Assembly (NCBI GenBank): GCA_029448655.1
Contig: JACCLO010000008.1
Location: 2,914,001-2,978,000, forward strand
Reading direction: 5' to 3'
Source: Wolfiporia cocos
Lineage: Eukaryota; Basidiomycota; Agaricomycetes; Polyporales; Phaeolaceae
DNA: 64,000 bases
Shown: positions 34,395-46,900 of the stretch, piece by piece
Numbering within the stretch: the first letter of the stretch is position 1
Layout: each line of letters starts with the position of its first letter
Notes under the pieces: generated by a model
Told to the model about the DNA's origin: nothing
Databases searched by the model: none
The model's input: the letters and a program-made list of their open reading frames with translations, nothing else
Program-made: the position numbers and the translations under genes

Positions 34395-37300
34395 ACTATT
34401 ACCGTTCGGTTTTCAAGTGTTGGGGCTGTCCTGACTCTTGTCCTGTGGTAGTCTTTTATCATCTCCTTGGAGTGTTCCAAATTTCCCTCGTCTTCCCATG
34501 AGTTGTCGGCTGTAGCATAGCCTTTCCACTTGACAAAGTACTGATGCTTCTTTCCTCGCCATCTGTCAGCCAAGATAGCTTCGACTTCGTATTCCTCTTG
34601 TCCCTTGATGATATCAGGTGGTGGCCGTAGGTAATTGGGTCCGTGCACCCTTGTTTCTTTGAATGGTTTTAGTAAGGCAGCGTGGAATACCGGATGAATT
34701 TTCCAGTTCGCCGGTAACTGCAACCGGTATGTCGTGGGTCCCATCTTTTCTGTGATGGTGAAGGGTCCTTCCCTTTTTGGTGCTAGCTTGTTAGATTCGT
34801 AGGGGATGGTTAGGTTCTTTGCATCGAGCCAAACCTTGTCTCCTTTCTCGAGCTTTGGTAATTCTCGGAGGAAACGTCCCGCCATTCTTTTCTGAGCTAG
34901 TTCGTGCGCGATGAATGCCATCTTTCGCGCCTCCTTGATCTTTTTGATCCTGTCGACTGCTGCCGGGACGTTTCCTACCCTGTCGTAGTCTGGGAATCCC
35001 CTTGGAATATAACCCAAAATTATTTCAAGGGGCGCAGGTCGGTTTTCGGTTCGCTTGGTGTTGTGTGCAAATTCGACGTCAGGTAGTCGTTGTACCCATT
35101 GGGAAGGGCCGTTCATGCAATAGATACGAAGGTATACTTCGATCTGTTGATTCATTCTTTCCGTTTGTCCGTCGGTCTGTGGATGGTACGCCGTGCTCAT
35201 TGCAGATTCCGTTCCCTGCAGCTTGCATAATTCCTTGAACAGTTTCGATGCGAACTGCGGTCCCCTGTCCGAAATGATCTTTCGGGGAATGCCGTATTGT
35301 GAGTATATCTTTCGATGGAATATTTCTGCGGCCCCTTCGCTCGTGATTGTTTTGTCGCATGGGGTGAGAGAGATGGCCTTGGATAGGCCATGGTCGACGA
35401 TCACCATCATGGAGTCATACTTTCCGACTCTTGGCAGGTCGGTGACAAAATCAACCGAGCACTGTGAGAATGGGAGGGCGTCCTCTCGTGTCGGTATCGG
35501 TTGTAAAGGGGGTTTTAGCGGGTTTCTATCAGGTTTCATCTGTTGACAGATTGCACAGCCCCGGACATATTCCGCTATCATTGTTCTCATGTCGGGCCAC
35601 CAGAAATGGGTCGTAACCTGTATCGTCGTACCCCAGATCCCAGGGTGTCCAGCCGGGATCGAGTCGTGGTATTTTGAGATGACGTCCCGTCGAAGACCCT
35701 CATCTTTTGGCACGTACATCCTGCCCTTGTAGAGCAATATTCCGTCTGTTTGCTGCCAATCATCTGCGACGGTTTTTGTGGGGAACTCGTTCGTGCCTCC
35801 CAAGGCGCGGATCGCCTGTTCCGCAGATTCATCTCGATTGTTGGCGCTTTTGATTCGATCAATGATCGGGATCTGGATCGCATGGACTACGAGCTCGTCT
35901 GGAATCATGGTTATTCCCTCGTTGTCTTCGTTACTTTCGTCAAGGTGATACAGCCTAGAAAGTGTGTCGGCCATGACCAGTTTTCTTCCGGGGACGTGTT
36001 GTAATTTCAGGTCGAATTGCAAAAGGAATAGATGCCATCTCGCTTGTCGCCGATTTAGGCGCTGTGCGCTTCTCCAGTACGTCAGGTTCTGATGATCGCT
36101 TCAGATCAAGATCCGATGCGGTGCTCCTTCTAACAGGTGCCGCCATTCTTCTAGTGCTCGGACTATTCCGAGTAGTTCGCGATTGTAGATTTCGTAATTC
36201 CGTTCTGTGGATGTCAGGGATTGTGAGAGATATCCCACTGGCCGTTCACGCCCCGTTTCATCTGTCTGTTTTAGCACTGCCCCTGTGGCGAACTGAGATG
36301 CGTCTGTTTCGAGGATGAATGGTTTCTCCTTGTCTGGCGTTCCTAGTGCGGGCGCCGCTGTGAATGCCTGCTTCATGAAGTCGAACGCCTTTTGTTCTTT
36401 ATCCGTCCACTGGAATCCTGTCCCTGTGACCGTTTTCGTGAGATCTACCAGGGGTCGGGCGTGCGTTGAGTAGTGATCGATAAATTTCCGATAGAAGTTC
36501 GCAAATCCTAGGAAGGATCTGACTTCCTTGAGATTTCGGGGAGTCGGCCACTCCTTAATTCCGTTGAGTTTTGCTGGGTCCATCTGGATATTTCCTGGGG
36601 TGATGACCAGCCCCAGAAATTCGACTCTGTCGACGCCGAAGGCGCATTTTTCGGGTTTCACGAAGAGATGGTTATCCACCAGTCTCTGAAGGATCCGTCG
36701 CTCCCGTTCCTTGTGCGTTTTCTCGTCTTCTGAGAAAATAAGTATGTCGTCCATGTAAACAAGCACCCATCCTTCGAGGATTTCTTCTTTCAAGATTTCA
36801 TTCATCATCGCCTGAAAGGTCCCGGGTGCGTTGCATAACCCGAAAAACATAACTGTGGGCTCGTATAGCCCCCGGTTTGTTTTAAAGGCTGCTTTCCATT
36901 CGTCCCCTGCCTTGATTCGGACGTTATTGTATCCTGCTCTGAGGTCCATCTTTGTAAAGATTTTCGCTCCCTTTAGCTTTTCCAGGAGTTCCGAGATAAG
37001 TGGCAGGGGATAAACGTTCTTTATTGTCCCTTCGTTCAGATATCGATAATCTTGACATGGCCGCAGGCCGTTGTCTTTCTTTGGGACAAAAAAGAAGGGC
37101 GACGCCATCGGGGATTTTGAAGGGACTATGAATCCTTTGGCCAGGTTTTCTTTCAAGAATTCGTCCAGTGCTTGTTGCTCTTTTGGTGATAGTGCGTAGA
37201 CTTTGCAATCTCTCGGCACGAAGTCGGGTTTCAATTCAATTGCATGGTCCCATGGTCTTGATGGGGGAAATGCTGCTGCGGACTCCTTGCTGAATACTTT

Positions 37301-38341
37301 TGCGAAGTCCAATAGGTGTTTCGGGACCATCTCCTCGCTTGTTTTTTCTGGTTCAGGAGCTTTCTGTGCGAATTCTTGGGACTTCGTCAATGCTTTTCTG
37401 ACAGCATTAATGATCTGTATCTTCGTCCGGAATTTTCTTTTCGTCTCCCCTTTCCTCCCTATAATCCTTGGGTTATCTTTTACGAAGCGTCGGATTGCTT
37501 CGTATTCGTCGGGGGTGTATAATCGTTGGGCTGTTTCTTCTGGTTGGTCTGTTGACCCGAACCCTTTCTCCCCTCGTTCTGTTTCATCTAGGTCTTCGAC
37601 CTCTATGATGTCAGGGGTGAGGTGTCGTTCGAATATTATCTGGGCTATTCGCATGCCCGGGATAATTCTATGTGCTTTGTCTGAATAGTTGAAGACGATA
37701 GCTCCAACGTCTCCTCGGTAGTCCGAGTCTATGACTCCGGCTTGTACTACCAATCCGTGTCTGAGGGTGTTGCCTGATCGTCCGGCCAACCTTCCATACG
37801 ATCCTTTCGGGATCTTCATTTTTACTCCTGTGGAGACGAGTTTCCATCCTCCGGCGGGGACCTCGGTTTCTTCTGCGGCATAAAGGTCGTATCCTGCGGC
37901 TTCTTGGGTTCCCCTTGTTGGAATTTTTCCTTCTGGGGCAACTACCATTTCTACCGTGTCCATTCGGATCGTGGTTTCCTGTTTCCTTTCCTCTGCCCCT
38001 AGTATTGATCGTACATCGACTGTTTGGTCTTTCCAGTCGATTGTGGGGTTTTCGTCTTTTAGCCATCCATACCCTAGAATCATATTTTCTGTTCCGATCG
38101 ATCCTACCAGGAATCGGACTTTTCGCGTTTTCTGGGTCTTTGGATATCGTAGGAGTATGGTGGCTTCTCGATCTATTCGCCCATCTTTGTTTTCTGTTCC
38201 GTCAACGTTTTTGACGATAATCGGGTTCTTCAGGGGTTGCGTGGGCACTTTGTATTTCTCTACCACTCTGCTGTGGATCAGGTTCGACATCGCTCCTGAG
38301 TCGATTAGTGCATTGCACTTCACAGGTTTTGCCAGCGTCAT
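34316..38341 (-). pseudogene. pol: Pol of family A, right copy, with the same internal TGA
   Basis: Domain order and motifs are as in the left copy: protease, dUTPase with five motifs, RT (YMDD), RNase H, integrase and chromodomain. The first 746 codons run from 38341 to the stop at 36101-36103 and the rest from there to 34316. One residue differs from the left copy in the integrase part (Arg for Gly, base 35722). The shared stop within RNase H means both copies descend from one already interrupted ancestor, or that the stop is read through. If not read through, neither copy makes integrase. Confidence 0.93.
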
Positions 38342-38958
38342 GATTACCGGGATGAAGAGGGATCGATTCTTCTCGAACGAGGTAATTACATGCGCTGCTT
38401 TCTCGGAGGGTAAGACCGTGGGCTTCCCTCCTAGGCAAAATCCTGTTCTTCTACGAGCTGCGCTAGGAGCTCGGGGTTCTTGGCTTTCAGGGCCCTAATC
38501 GCTGTGACCGCTCTGTTCGCGGTGATGTATTCAGTCTCTTCTTCAGAGACTTCTTCGATGCGAGCTTCTTGCTCGGTTTCTTCTTCTTCAGTTTTTCGAG
38601 TAGTCCGCCTAGGGCGGGCTGGCTTCCTTGGTTTCTTCGGGCAATCTCGCGACATATGCCCTGGCTGATGGCAGGTGAAACACTTGCCCTTCTTGATGTG
38701 ATCGTCCCTTTCCTGGATGGTCATTCGATCTACATCCATCGCATTCGGATCTTTCGGTGCGGTCGTCTGAGGAGCACTAGTGCGTCCGTTATTCTGGTTC
38801 GAGGCTTGCCAAGCCTTCTTCTTGATGAACGGCTTATCCCGTTTCAAGAATATCTTGTACGTATTTTCATAGTACGAGGCAGCGGACTGCCATTCGTCAA
38901 TGGTCGCCGGCAGCGGCCGTACACCGATGATGTATCGGGTCGTGTGTTCGGGTAACCC

Positions 38959-39507
38959 TGTCACAAATTATTCCTTTATTAATTTAGACTCCCTCGCTAT
39001 AGGTTGTATGTGCGGCGCTAGGCGTACGCCGCGCCTCTACTCCATAGCTACCTCCAGCGTCACTCCCAGATATTGCAGGTCACCTGGTCGTTAGGTTAGC
39101 GCTGTAGGGTAGCGCGCGCCTCCGGTACTCACACTATGGTCACAGTAGTTACATGATGCGTCACTTAGCACATGACCAGTAGATACGGCGCACAGGCCTT
39201 CTCTTTAGGGCAGTACTAGTAGCTCCATCGCTCATGTATATATTACGACGGAATGTGGGCTTACTCCCCATTCCTAAGATTCTCGACAATTGGGCATAGC
39301 CCCTTTCTATCCTCGTTCTGTGTGCGACTCTGGCCGGGGGCCCATCTCGTCTTACTTGACTGTGCGCTGCCTCAACACGTCGACTCTAGGAGTCCCTCCT
39401 TAGGGTACAGCCGACAGTTCACCGCTATTGCGGTCGCGCACCTTCCTGTACTGCGTTATAGGATTCCCCTGTTGTACAGGGTCCCACAGACAGGTTAGTC
39501 TGTGTCA
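38959..39507 (+). repeat. 5' LTR of TRIM-1
   Basis: TGTCACAAATTATTCC...TTAGTCTGTGTCA, 549 bp. Same as the 3' LTR and, reversed, the solo LTR at 410-958. Confidence 0.95.
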
Positions 39508-39520
39508 TAATCTTAGGAAT
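39237..39520 (+). promoter_or_regulatory. TATA, self-primer and primer-binding segment of TRIM-1
   Basis: TATATATT (39237-39244) is followed 33 bp later by ATTCCTAAGATT (39270-39281). Its exact reverse complement AATCTTAGGAAT is at 39509-39520, one base after the LTR. Confidence 0.72.
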
Positions 39521-40283
39521 ATCTTACCTCCCCTCCGGCGCCACCTGCGCTGGGGCCGAGGGTTCTCCACCTACAGGTCGCCAAGGCAGCATGGCGGGGC
39601 AGCCGACGGTAGAAGCGCCGTCGGTCCGTAGTTTTACGAGCCCCCACGAAATGCTACACCTGGCAAAGCGACCGTAGGGAGTGAGCAATCAAGTCCGCCC
39701 CCCGTGAACATTGGGTAGCGGGATCGACTTGCGTAAGCCGCGTTTGAGGACCCGCCATCCACCCCTGCAAAGGGAATGTGATGTGTGGAGGTCTAGTGCA
39801 GCGAAGCCATTATCCCTGGGCGGCAGGGGTTATCGTCAAGAACCTTTGATCAGTGGGTATGCGAAGGGTCCCGCAAGGGTACCCAACCCCACACCGACGA
39901 TCACTAAGGTTAGAAAGCAATTCACCACGACAGACTTCCGAATACCAACGAGCGAACCGCATACCCCGAGGTCGGTAGGCCACGCGTAGTCATGTCGGCG
40001 CAAGTCATGAACTTTGACATGTACCAATACGCTCACCGCTGGCACGCCTCGTCGACTCACGTCGTGGGATGTAAGGAAACAGGGATGCGTGGGTTCGGCT
40101 CCCAATGTTCCCTGCAGGCTAGCTCACTTCGCTCCACCACCGGCGGACGGACCGTGCTCCTGGGTGCTCCCCACCTTCCGCGAAGAAAGGATGGGCCTCG
40201 AGTCAAACAAGCAACCAAGGTAGCGAGCGTCGTAGGATTCAAGGTAGAACGTCAGGGACGACGTTTTTCGAGAGGGGGGGTAA

Positions 40284-40832
40284 TGTCACAAATTATTCCT
40301 TTATTAATTTAGACTCCCTCGCTATAGGTTGTATGTGCGGCGCTAGGCGTACGCCGCGCCTCTACTCCATAGCTACCTCCAGCGTCACTCCCAGATATTG
40401 CAGGTCACCTGGTCGTTAGGTTAGCGCTGTAGGGTAGCGCGCGCCTCCGGTACTCACACTATGGTCACAGTAGTTACATGATGCGTCACTTAGCACATGA
40501 CCAGTAGATACGGCGCACAGGCCTTCTCTTTAGGGCAGTACTAGTAGCTCCATCGCTCATGTATATATTACGACGGAATGTGGGCTTACTCCCCATTCCT
40601 AAGATTCTCGACAATTGGGCATAGCCCCTTTCTATCCTCGTTCTGTGTGCGACTCTGGCCGGGGGCCCATCTCGTCTTACTTGACTGTGCGCTGCCTCAA
40701 CACGTCGACTCTAGGAGTCCCTCCTTAGGGTACAGCCGACAGTTCACCGCTATTGCGGTCGCGCACCTTCCTGTACTGCGTTATAGGATTCCCCTGTTGT
40801 ACAGGGTCCCACAGACAGGTTAGTCTGTGTCA
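40284..40832 (+). repeat. 3' LTR of TRIM-1
   Basis: 549 bp, preceded by the purine tract and followed by the AACCC duplication. Confidence 0.95.
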
Positions 40833-42203
40833 AACCCTTTCTCGAAGAGGGTTATGAGCAACGCGTTTCCGTCCGCGCTGTATCGATCGTACTGGGCCTT
40901 TCCGGCCAAGTTGTTGAATTCGGTGATATAATCATCGATGTCCTTTCTGTCCTGGGCTACTTCCAGGATTTTCTTCCGCGCCTTCTGTACCTCTTCGATG
41001 GCTCCGAAGGCCTTCTGAAAGTCTGCATCAAATTGTGCGAGACTAGGCGGGAAGAATCGTTTCGTCAGGGGGTTCGTATAAACCCGGTGATAGTTCTGTT
41101 TCCATTGGCCCGTCTTCCCCTTGTTTGAAATATAAGAGAGGATAAAGATCACTCTCTGAACGTCATTTTGGAACGACGTTTCATACATCGTAAACCAGGA
41201 ATTGCACTGGTTTATGAAGTTTTGCATGTCGGATCGTTCCCCGTCGAATACGTCTGGGGGGTTGATCTTTATCATCGGGGGTCGATAGTACGGGTTCGGC
41301 GCCGGAGGTTGAGGCTGCGGCGCATTCGGTGGTGGGGGCCCGCCTGGGGGTCCTCCTCCTCCCGGGTATCCTCCACCCGGGTTTCCTGGGTTTCCTCCGG
41401 GGTTCCCTGGGTTCCCTCCAGGGTTTCCTCCTCCGGGGTTCGCGGGGGTTCCTCCTCCGAGTCCTCCAGGAGGGGGGGCATTCCCTCCTCCGAGTCCGAA
41501 GTTTCCTCCCAGTCCTCCTCCGCTTGTATCTGCGGAGGTTCGTCCAAATAGGCCTGAAGGCCATGTTCCTGGGTTTGTCGTTCCCATTCCTCCGCTTGGG
41601 CTAGTCCAAGACGGATTTCCTCCGCTACCCATTCCGGGTGCGTTCTGTGGGGGGCTTCCAAAGAGGTCTGTTCCTCCAGCCATAGGCCCAATCCCACTCT
41701 GCGCAAAAGCAGATATAAATCCTGGAGGGTCCTGTCCTCCGGTCTGGCTGTTATCTGTTCCTGTAAAGTTTCCAGGATTTCTCCCATCATCTCCGATGCG
41801 CTCAATTCCTGCCATTCCTGTGGCGCCCGAAGGCTGATTCGTATTTCCATCGGCATCGAAGGTTCTGTTGATGGTTTCGGTTTCGTTTTCGGTCAGCGTC
41901 GCGGTTGACATCGGAGGGATTTCTCCGAATCGTTCGAACGCTTCACGCGTTATTTCCCAAGCGGTCGTTCTTGCGGAGGGGTATACTTCTACCCACTTCG
42001 ATGCCCTATCTTCTCTTGGAATGACAACAATTCCTCCGCGGTTACGGAAGGCTCCAATGGTGTCAGTCCACTCGTATCGGTTGAGTCTGTAGACTCCCTG
42101 AATGTCCTCGGGCAAGAGTTCAATCAGTCGTGCTGGGAATTCTGGTCCAAATATCATGTGCCCTTACACCGTGGTAGGTGAGGGTGTGATAAGCTCGACC
42201 TTC

Positions 42204-42911
42204 TGTTACGGGTCGAATACCCGTTCGTATATTCGAGTCGCGAATATAGATCGTTCTTCTGCACGTAGGCGTGTAGCCGTATGCAAGGCAAATACTCGTT
42301 AGATGCCTTCGGGTCCTAAGTGAAGTTCTTAGGAGATCGGTTAATATCCAATACGCGTTAGAGGATATAATCTGTTCTGATGCGAGTCTGATAGAATATA
42401 AGACTCGCCTAAGTCCGAGAAGTCAGTGTGCACTTCGAGGACTTAGTCGTTCGGTTGCTCGAGCGAGAAATACTGAGCGTAGTTTCCTACGTTTGAGAAC
42501 GAGTATAAGACTTCTTGTTTATACAACAAGGTCGAGCTAAAGAGCCTCGACAGTAAGTACATGAGTTTATATACTACGTTGGGTTTTAGGGGTCGAGCCT
42601 GTCCCAGATGTCACCGATACTATCTACGCTATAGTACCAAACGTTTGATAGGTATGTAGTGATATTCCTGAGACGATAGATAGGAATGATGGCGGTTGAA
42701 CACCATCTATCAGCTAATAAACGATGAACACAAAATGGTGGCAGAGTTGGATCTGCCAAAGATGAAACGCGCCTTATAGACTAGTACAACCGGGGATGCG
42801 CCCAGTAGAGTCACGAGTAGCCAGGGGAGTTGGTTGCGCAACAAGTCCCTGTATCGTATTCGTCCAATGGTGAGTTCTGTCGATATTCGAAAAATTAGAA
42901 TAACCGTAACA
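42204..42911 (-). repeat. 5' LTR of family A, right copy (708 bp)
   Basis: Contains minus-strand TATATAAA (42574-42567) and the self-primer (42538-42528). The complementary 11-mer is outside the LTR at 42192-42202. Confidence 0.95.
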
Positions 42912-43629
42912 AAGGGTCGGATCAGAGGAATAGCCAATCGGTCGGGTTCGATCGGTGGTTCTCGTCGATCGTAGGCGCGCCGGTAATGGCGGGGTTCTAA
43001 GTCCGTGATTGGGCGTGGTCTGCCACGATCGGGGTTGGCCAGTACGGGCCGGGTATAGTGTGAGTTGATCGAGCGTGATCAGCTGCGATCGGGGTGTAGC
43101 GCTCTGTGACTGGTAGGGTTCTCAGTCGTGCAGAGCCTTGGGTTATTATCCCTGCCTGTTGTACTCGTAGGTCAGGGTGCGTAAGGGGTATAGTATAATG
43201 TCTATGCCAGTAATGGCGAGTGTCCGTGCGGTAGGGACGCGAGGCGTTGGGTTTAGTGTTCTGGGTCACGTGCGAGTATAGACCGTCCCCCTAGTTGGCG
43301 TATAGCGTAGTGTACGGTGGCGGTTTAGCCTGGGTTTGTACAAGGCGTACCGTCATGCTATCATAGCCTATTGGATTCTAGGGGTCGGCTCGTGACTCCG
43401 GGGTTTTAGGGACTAGGCAGCGTATGTCTTGCTGCCGGGACTTGGACTAAGTTTAGGGTTAGACTGCTGGTGGCCTGCTAGTGCCCGTAGTGGTCCGTAT
43501 AGCGGAGGGCTCCTACTAGCGTTGCCGTGGGATTTCAGCTGGGCTTGGATAGAGTGCTGTAGCGTGCGTACGGCGTGAATGGGGTGTCAACCTAGGGTGC
43601 TCTACTAGGCTTTGAAATTGGCTTGTGAC
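42912..43629. repeat. Possible LTR remnant ending like family B
   Basis: The segment ends TTGAAATTGGCTTGTGACA at 43629, matching the last bases of the family B 5' LTR. The rest is not clearly alignable by eye, and its left end is cut by the family A 5' LTR. No target duplication found. Confidence 0.4.
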
Positions 43630-46600
43630 AGCGGCTCACACAATAGACAATCAACTGATGCAAATGGAGCCAGGACGTTCCTCATTTATGTCATTGGAGG
43701 TATGCGAAATCTCAGCATCTTGAGATATCACTATTAACTTTCTACAGGCTATGACCCACCTAATCACCACATGGTGATGGGCTCGGACAGCTTAGATTCG
43801 TATGAAGCTCTTTGGTATGTTCACAGATTGTCTGACAGTGCAACATGTCTGATTTCGAATATTCAGGGAGCTCGCCGAGTTGCTGTGCTGCAGGAGGATT
43901 TGAGTAGTGTGACGCAAAACCTACATCAAAAGGCCGAGGATATGTTCTAGTAGCTTTCTGTAGTTTGCGGCAGCTTATAAAATGGACAATGATATGAATT
44001 TGTACATTCTGATTGATTTGGGAGTAAAGGCCACTGGCAATGAGTATATTCTGGTAGCTTTTGGCACTCAACCCAGGGCCCCGAGTATTTTTCTCTAGCT
44101 TCCAGTAGATGGGGATAGAATTTTAAATTATTGGATTTCCGTCCTACATGCCTAATACTACCTTCATAGCTTTTGGCATCTTACAGTAGCTACTACTATG
44201 TTACTGGGCGCCTAAAAGATAGCGCATGCTATTCTACCGTCCAATTTTAACCCCTATCATACCCATTATCTATTGATAGATTCTGGTATGAGGTACTTTC
44301 ACTGGGCCTCACGGACAATCTATGTACATCTAAAACATCATAAGAAGCAGCTCCAGATGCGCTGTGGCTACTAATATCTTGCTTTCTGTATTCAATGTGC
44401 TGACATAACACAAAGTGTTCGGGTCTAAACTACTGGGAACGCTCCGGATAATACCGGCAGCCAATAGGAAGCCTTATCGGACGATCTGTTTGTAGCAGAG
44501 CCGTCTCTGTATCAGCAGAGCCGTCCCTGTTGCAATATGAGCAGGAAGGACTGGACTGTCGAGTTTGAAGGAGCAAGCTGCCGCGCTCGTAGATTGTGCC
44601 TGATCGAGATAGATTAGATTACTACAATTTTCGTGTATTTAGGTAGACATCGGACGACAAAACACCTCGCGCGTTTGCGACGAGGATTCCCTGCTATCCC
44701 GGAACACTTGAGGCTCGAAGAACCCCTACAGGCTCGTTTCAACATGGACTGCCGTCGCCCCATGTTCGTCTTTCTGCCAGGAATTGTCCTTCTAGCTGCT
44801 AGTACCGATATGGTCGGAACCTATAACCGTAAGTGGCGCTTCTACGATCGCGAGCTAGGAGGCGCACGCGTGGGTGGGGTGGTCCAGCGCGCCCACGCCG
44901 ACGATTCTGACGCCGACTTGTATTTGACCCGATTTTCGCCATCGAGGGGATGTGCCCAGCATGGGAAAGCAGTCTATCATGCATAGTAGTACATGAAAAT
45001 TGCCATCGATCCATACTGAAGAATATCTCACGACGCTCATTATCTCGTAAGATGTAGGTTATGCTGTTGCAGAACTTGTCCAGTGGTCATGAATGATCGA
45101 GTTGTTGTCACCAACTGGTTGTCCGTTGTGGCATCCAATGCTTTGGTCTTTCCATCAACCGACGGTCGATTTATCTATCTCGTAGAAGGGAGCCTATATC
45201 CGTCGGTGACAGAGCCACGCTTTCTACCTTATTGTTCGTGACAATCTGCACATCACATTTGTCGAGGAGGCGTAGACGCAAAGCTCCCCTTCTCCATAAA
45301 CGCGCAGCTCACCTTCTTCATAGGAGCAACTACTACATGTAAGTGGAGGTCATTCAGCTCCTGGGGCAACAGCTGACATCAGCGACACCGGAATCCCTGT
45401 ATCTTGACTGTGCTGGTGATCATACGCACCCAGACCGCGGTAAAAGTTCATAGCTCAAGATTGGCCATTGAAATCATCAAATCTAATAAATATTTCAGTG
45501 CGGCGTCGGTGACCATAATGTACTTCGTTTTGTGTCTCCGCCAGCGATACCCGGGACGCGGATGGAGGGACGGCAGACATATCTGAATGTCTGGTCAGAC
45601 TTTGCCTCACTCACAACAGGGAGACAGCACCGTTGATGAGCCACGCTGTCTCTAACCAGAGAGGAGGAAGAGCGGTGTGAAGATGAAATTATTCTCCTGG
45701 TATCGGGATAGACCATCTGCGCCAGCCGGAAAGTAGAAATCATGTGTCCAAGGGTTTTGCTCCTCATGATGATGAACTGAAGGTGATCTGTATGCACGCT
45801 TGCGCAGGCATGTAACCGCATGCTGACGGTGACCCAAATACGATTGTGATATCTTCATATCCGAGACTTCGTAGCGTAAAGCCATAGCGTATATTAAAAA
45901 ATTGCGACAAGCACGCACACGATAGTCAAGCAGCCTCGCAGTTGTCCAGCTCACCTAATTTGGCCTGGGAACTCCCTGGAATGCCGGGCGCGGAGAACTT
46001 GCGAGGACACCTGGCGTGTTCCAGCATGAGACCATCGCATGTAGAATTCAAAGCACAACGTCCGGATAACGCGGATGAGCAAACAGAGCTTTCTTGCCTT
46101 GCAGAAACATCAGTAGCACCCGAATCAATGATGAACCGGCGCATCACGTCGCCGTAGCAGATGACACACCTCTGCGAAATTATTTGAGATTGATGTCTAG
46201 TCAATGACGTACCTCTGCGCGATGCAGCAAATCTTAGATTCACCAGGGGCAGGTCTGCAATTGATCGGAATAGAGGTAACAATGTACCACAGATGCCGGA
46301 CTCAATTGAGAGATTTCTTAGTGCGCAACAAGGCTGGGACAACCTGTGTGGCGGAACAGAAGTGCATTGGAAGTCAATGCAGTCGCCAGACGTGACTTTA
46401 TGGCCGATATACAGGATGCCAGACGTGACAATAGCCGCATAGGGGCTTGAGCACGGCTAGAAGATTGTTGATATGATCTCCGTCGACCGATAACACTGCC
46501 GTAGCAAAGCTGGAGATGTGTCAGAAGGATGCTCTCCGCAACTACTATTCGAAATACGAACCAAAGGAGTATTCCTGTGTGATGCAGTATGATTGTCGTC

Positions 46601-46900
46601 CATTGCCTGTGAGATGGTCATTTCGGGCAGAGGTATGAGAAAGTAGGCTGTTTGATGGACGCATATATGCACTATATCATCAACCAGAAGACAAACCGTA
46701 AATTGTGAGTCGTTGGTAGACTTTGCGACGGCAACAGCAGACAGGACGGACTGACCTGAACGTGAGGGTCCTCGGAAGGGTGGAATCAGGTGCACATAGT
46801 ATGATGATCCAGTCCCACAGGTTTGTCTCTATGAGAGCCACTGATCCGTCACCGAGTCCATGAGAATAGCAAAGAGAGATTTAACAATGCAGTGCACCAT
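43630..46900. other. Intergenic sequence, no supported gene
   Basis: Several frames of 100-140 codons occur (for example 44633-44986 plus, 45926-46342 minus). None shows a domain that I recognise. The minus strand near 46150-46210 contains an intron-like GT...AG segment, so a decayed or rapidly evolving gene is possible but cannot be supported. Confidence 0.4.

Larger units (their letters stand above)
38959..40832 (+). mobile_element. TRIM-1: small non-autonomous LTR retrotransposon (1874 bp)
   Basis: Two 549-bp LTRs (38959-39507 and 40284-40832), indistinguishable by eye, enclose a 776-bp interior without a recognisable protein. Perfect target duplication AACCC at 38954-38958 and 40833-40837. 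Purine tract AGAGGGGGGG (40271-40280) precedes the 3' LTR and sets the orientation as plus. The interior starts with a 12-mer complementary to a segment of the LTR (see self-priming). It must rely on proteins of another gypsy element. The partner is unknown, but a Tf1/sushi-type element such as A or B is plausible. Confidence 0.9.
38431..42157 (-). pseudogene. gag: Gag of family A, right copy, split by TRIM-1
   Basis: The only copy showing the N-terminus. ATG 42157 lies 35 bases after the primer-binding segment. About 120 N-terminal residues of ordinary composition are followed by a long Gly/Pro/Asn-rich low-complexity region (roughly residues 130-300, repeats like NPGGNPGNPGG), then the capsid-like domain. 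After the TRIM-1 insertion come the CCHC knuckle and acidic tail ending at 38431. Without the insert the protein would be about 615 residues. The insert stops translation a few codons after the capsid domain. Confidence 0.9.
32568..42911 (-). mobile_element. Ty3/gypsy chromovirus family A, right copy (complete, inverted)
   Basis: Complete minus-strand element: 5' LTR 42204-42911, primer-binding segment 42192-42202, gag from ATG 42157, pol, ORF3, purine tract 33280-33288, 3' LTR 32568-33275. The LTRs are identical in the parts compared. Interrupted in gag by the 1874-bp TRIM-1. The flanking five bases, TCGAG before 32568 and AAGGG after 42911, do not match, so the usual target duplication is absent. 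Confidence 0.95.

Noticed and set aside
39508..40283. Coding gene inside TRIM-1
   Set aside because: Frames of at most about 106 codons with no domain; the interior fits a non-autonomous element.
1..41241. Inversion between the two A copies as the cause of mismatched flanks
   Set aside because: Swapping the inner flanks still does not pair AAGGG (CCCTT on the minus strand) with GTGAG, so a simple exchange between these two copies does not explain it.
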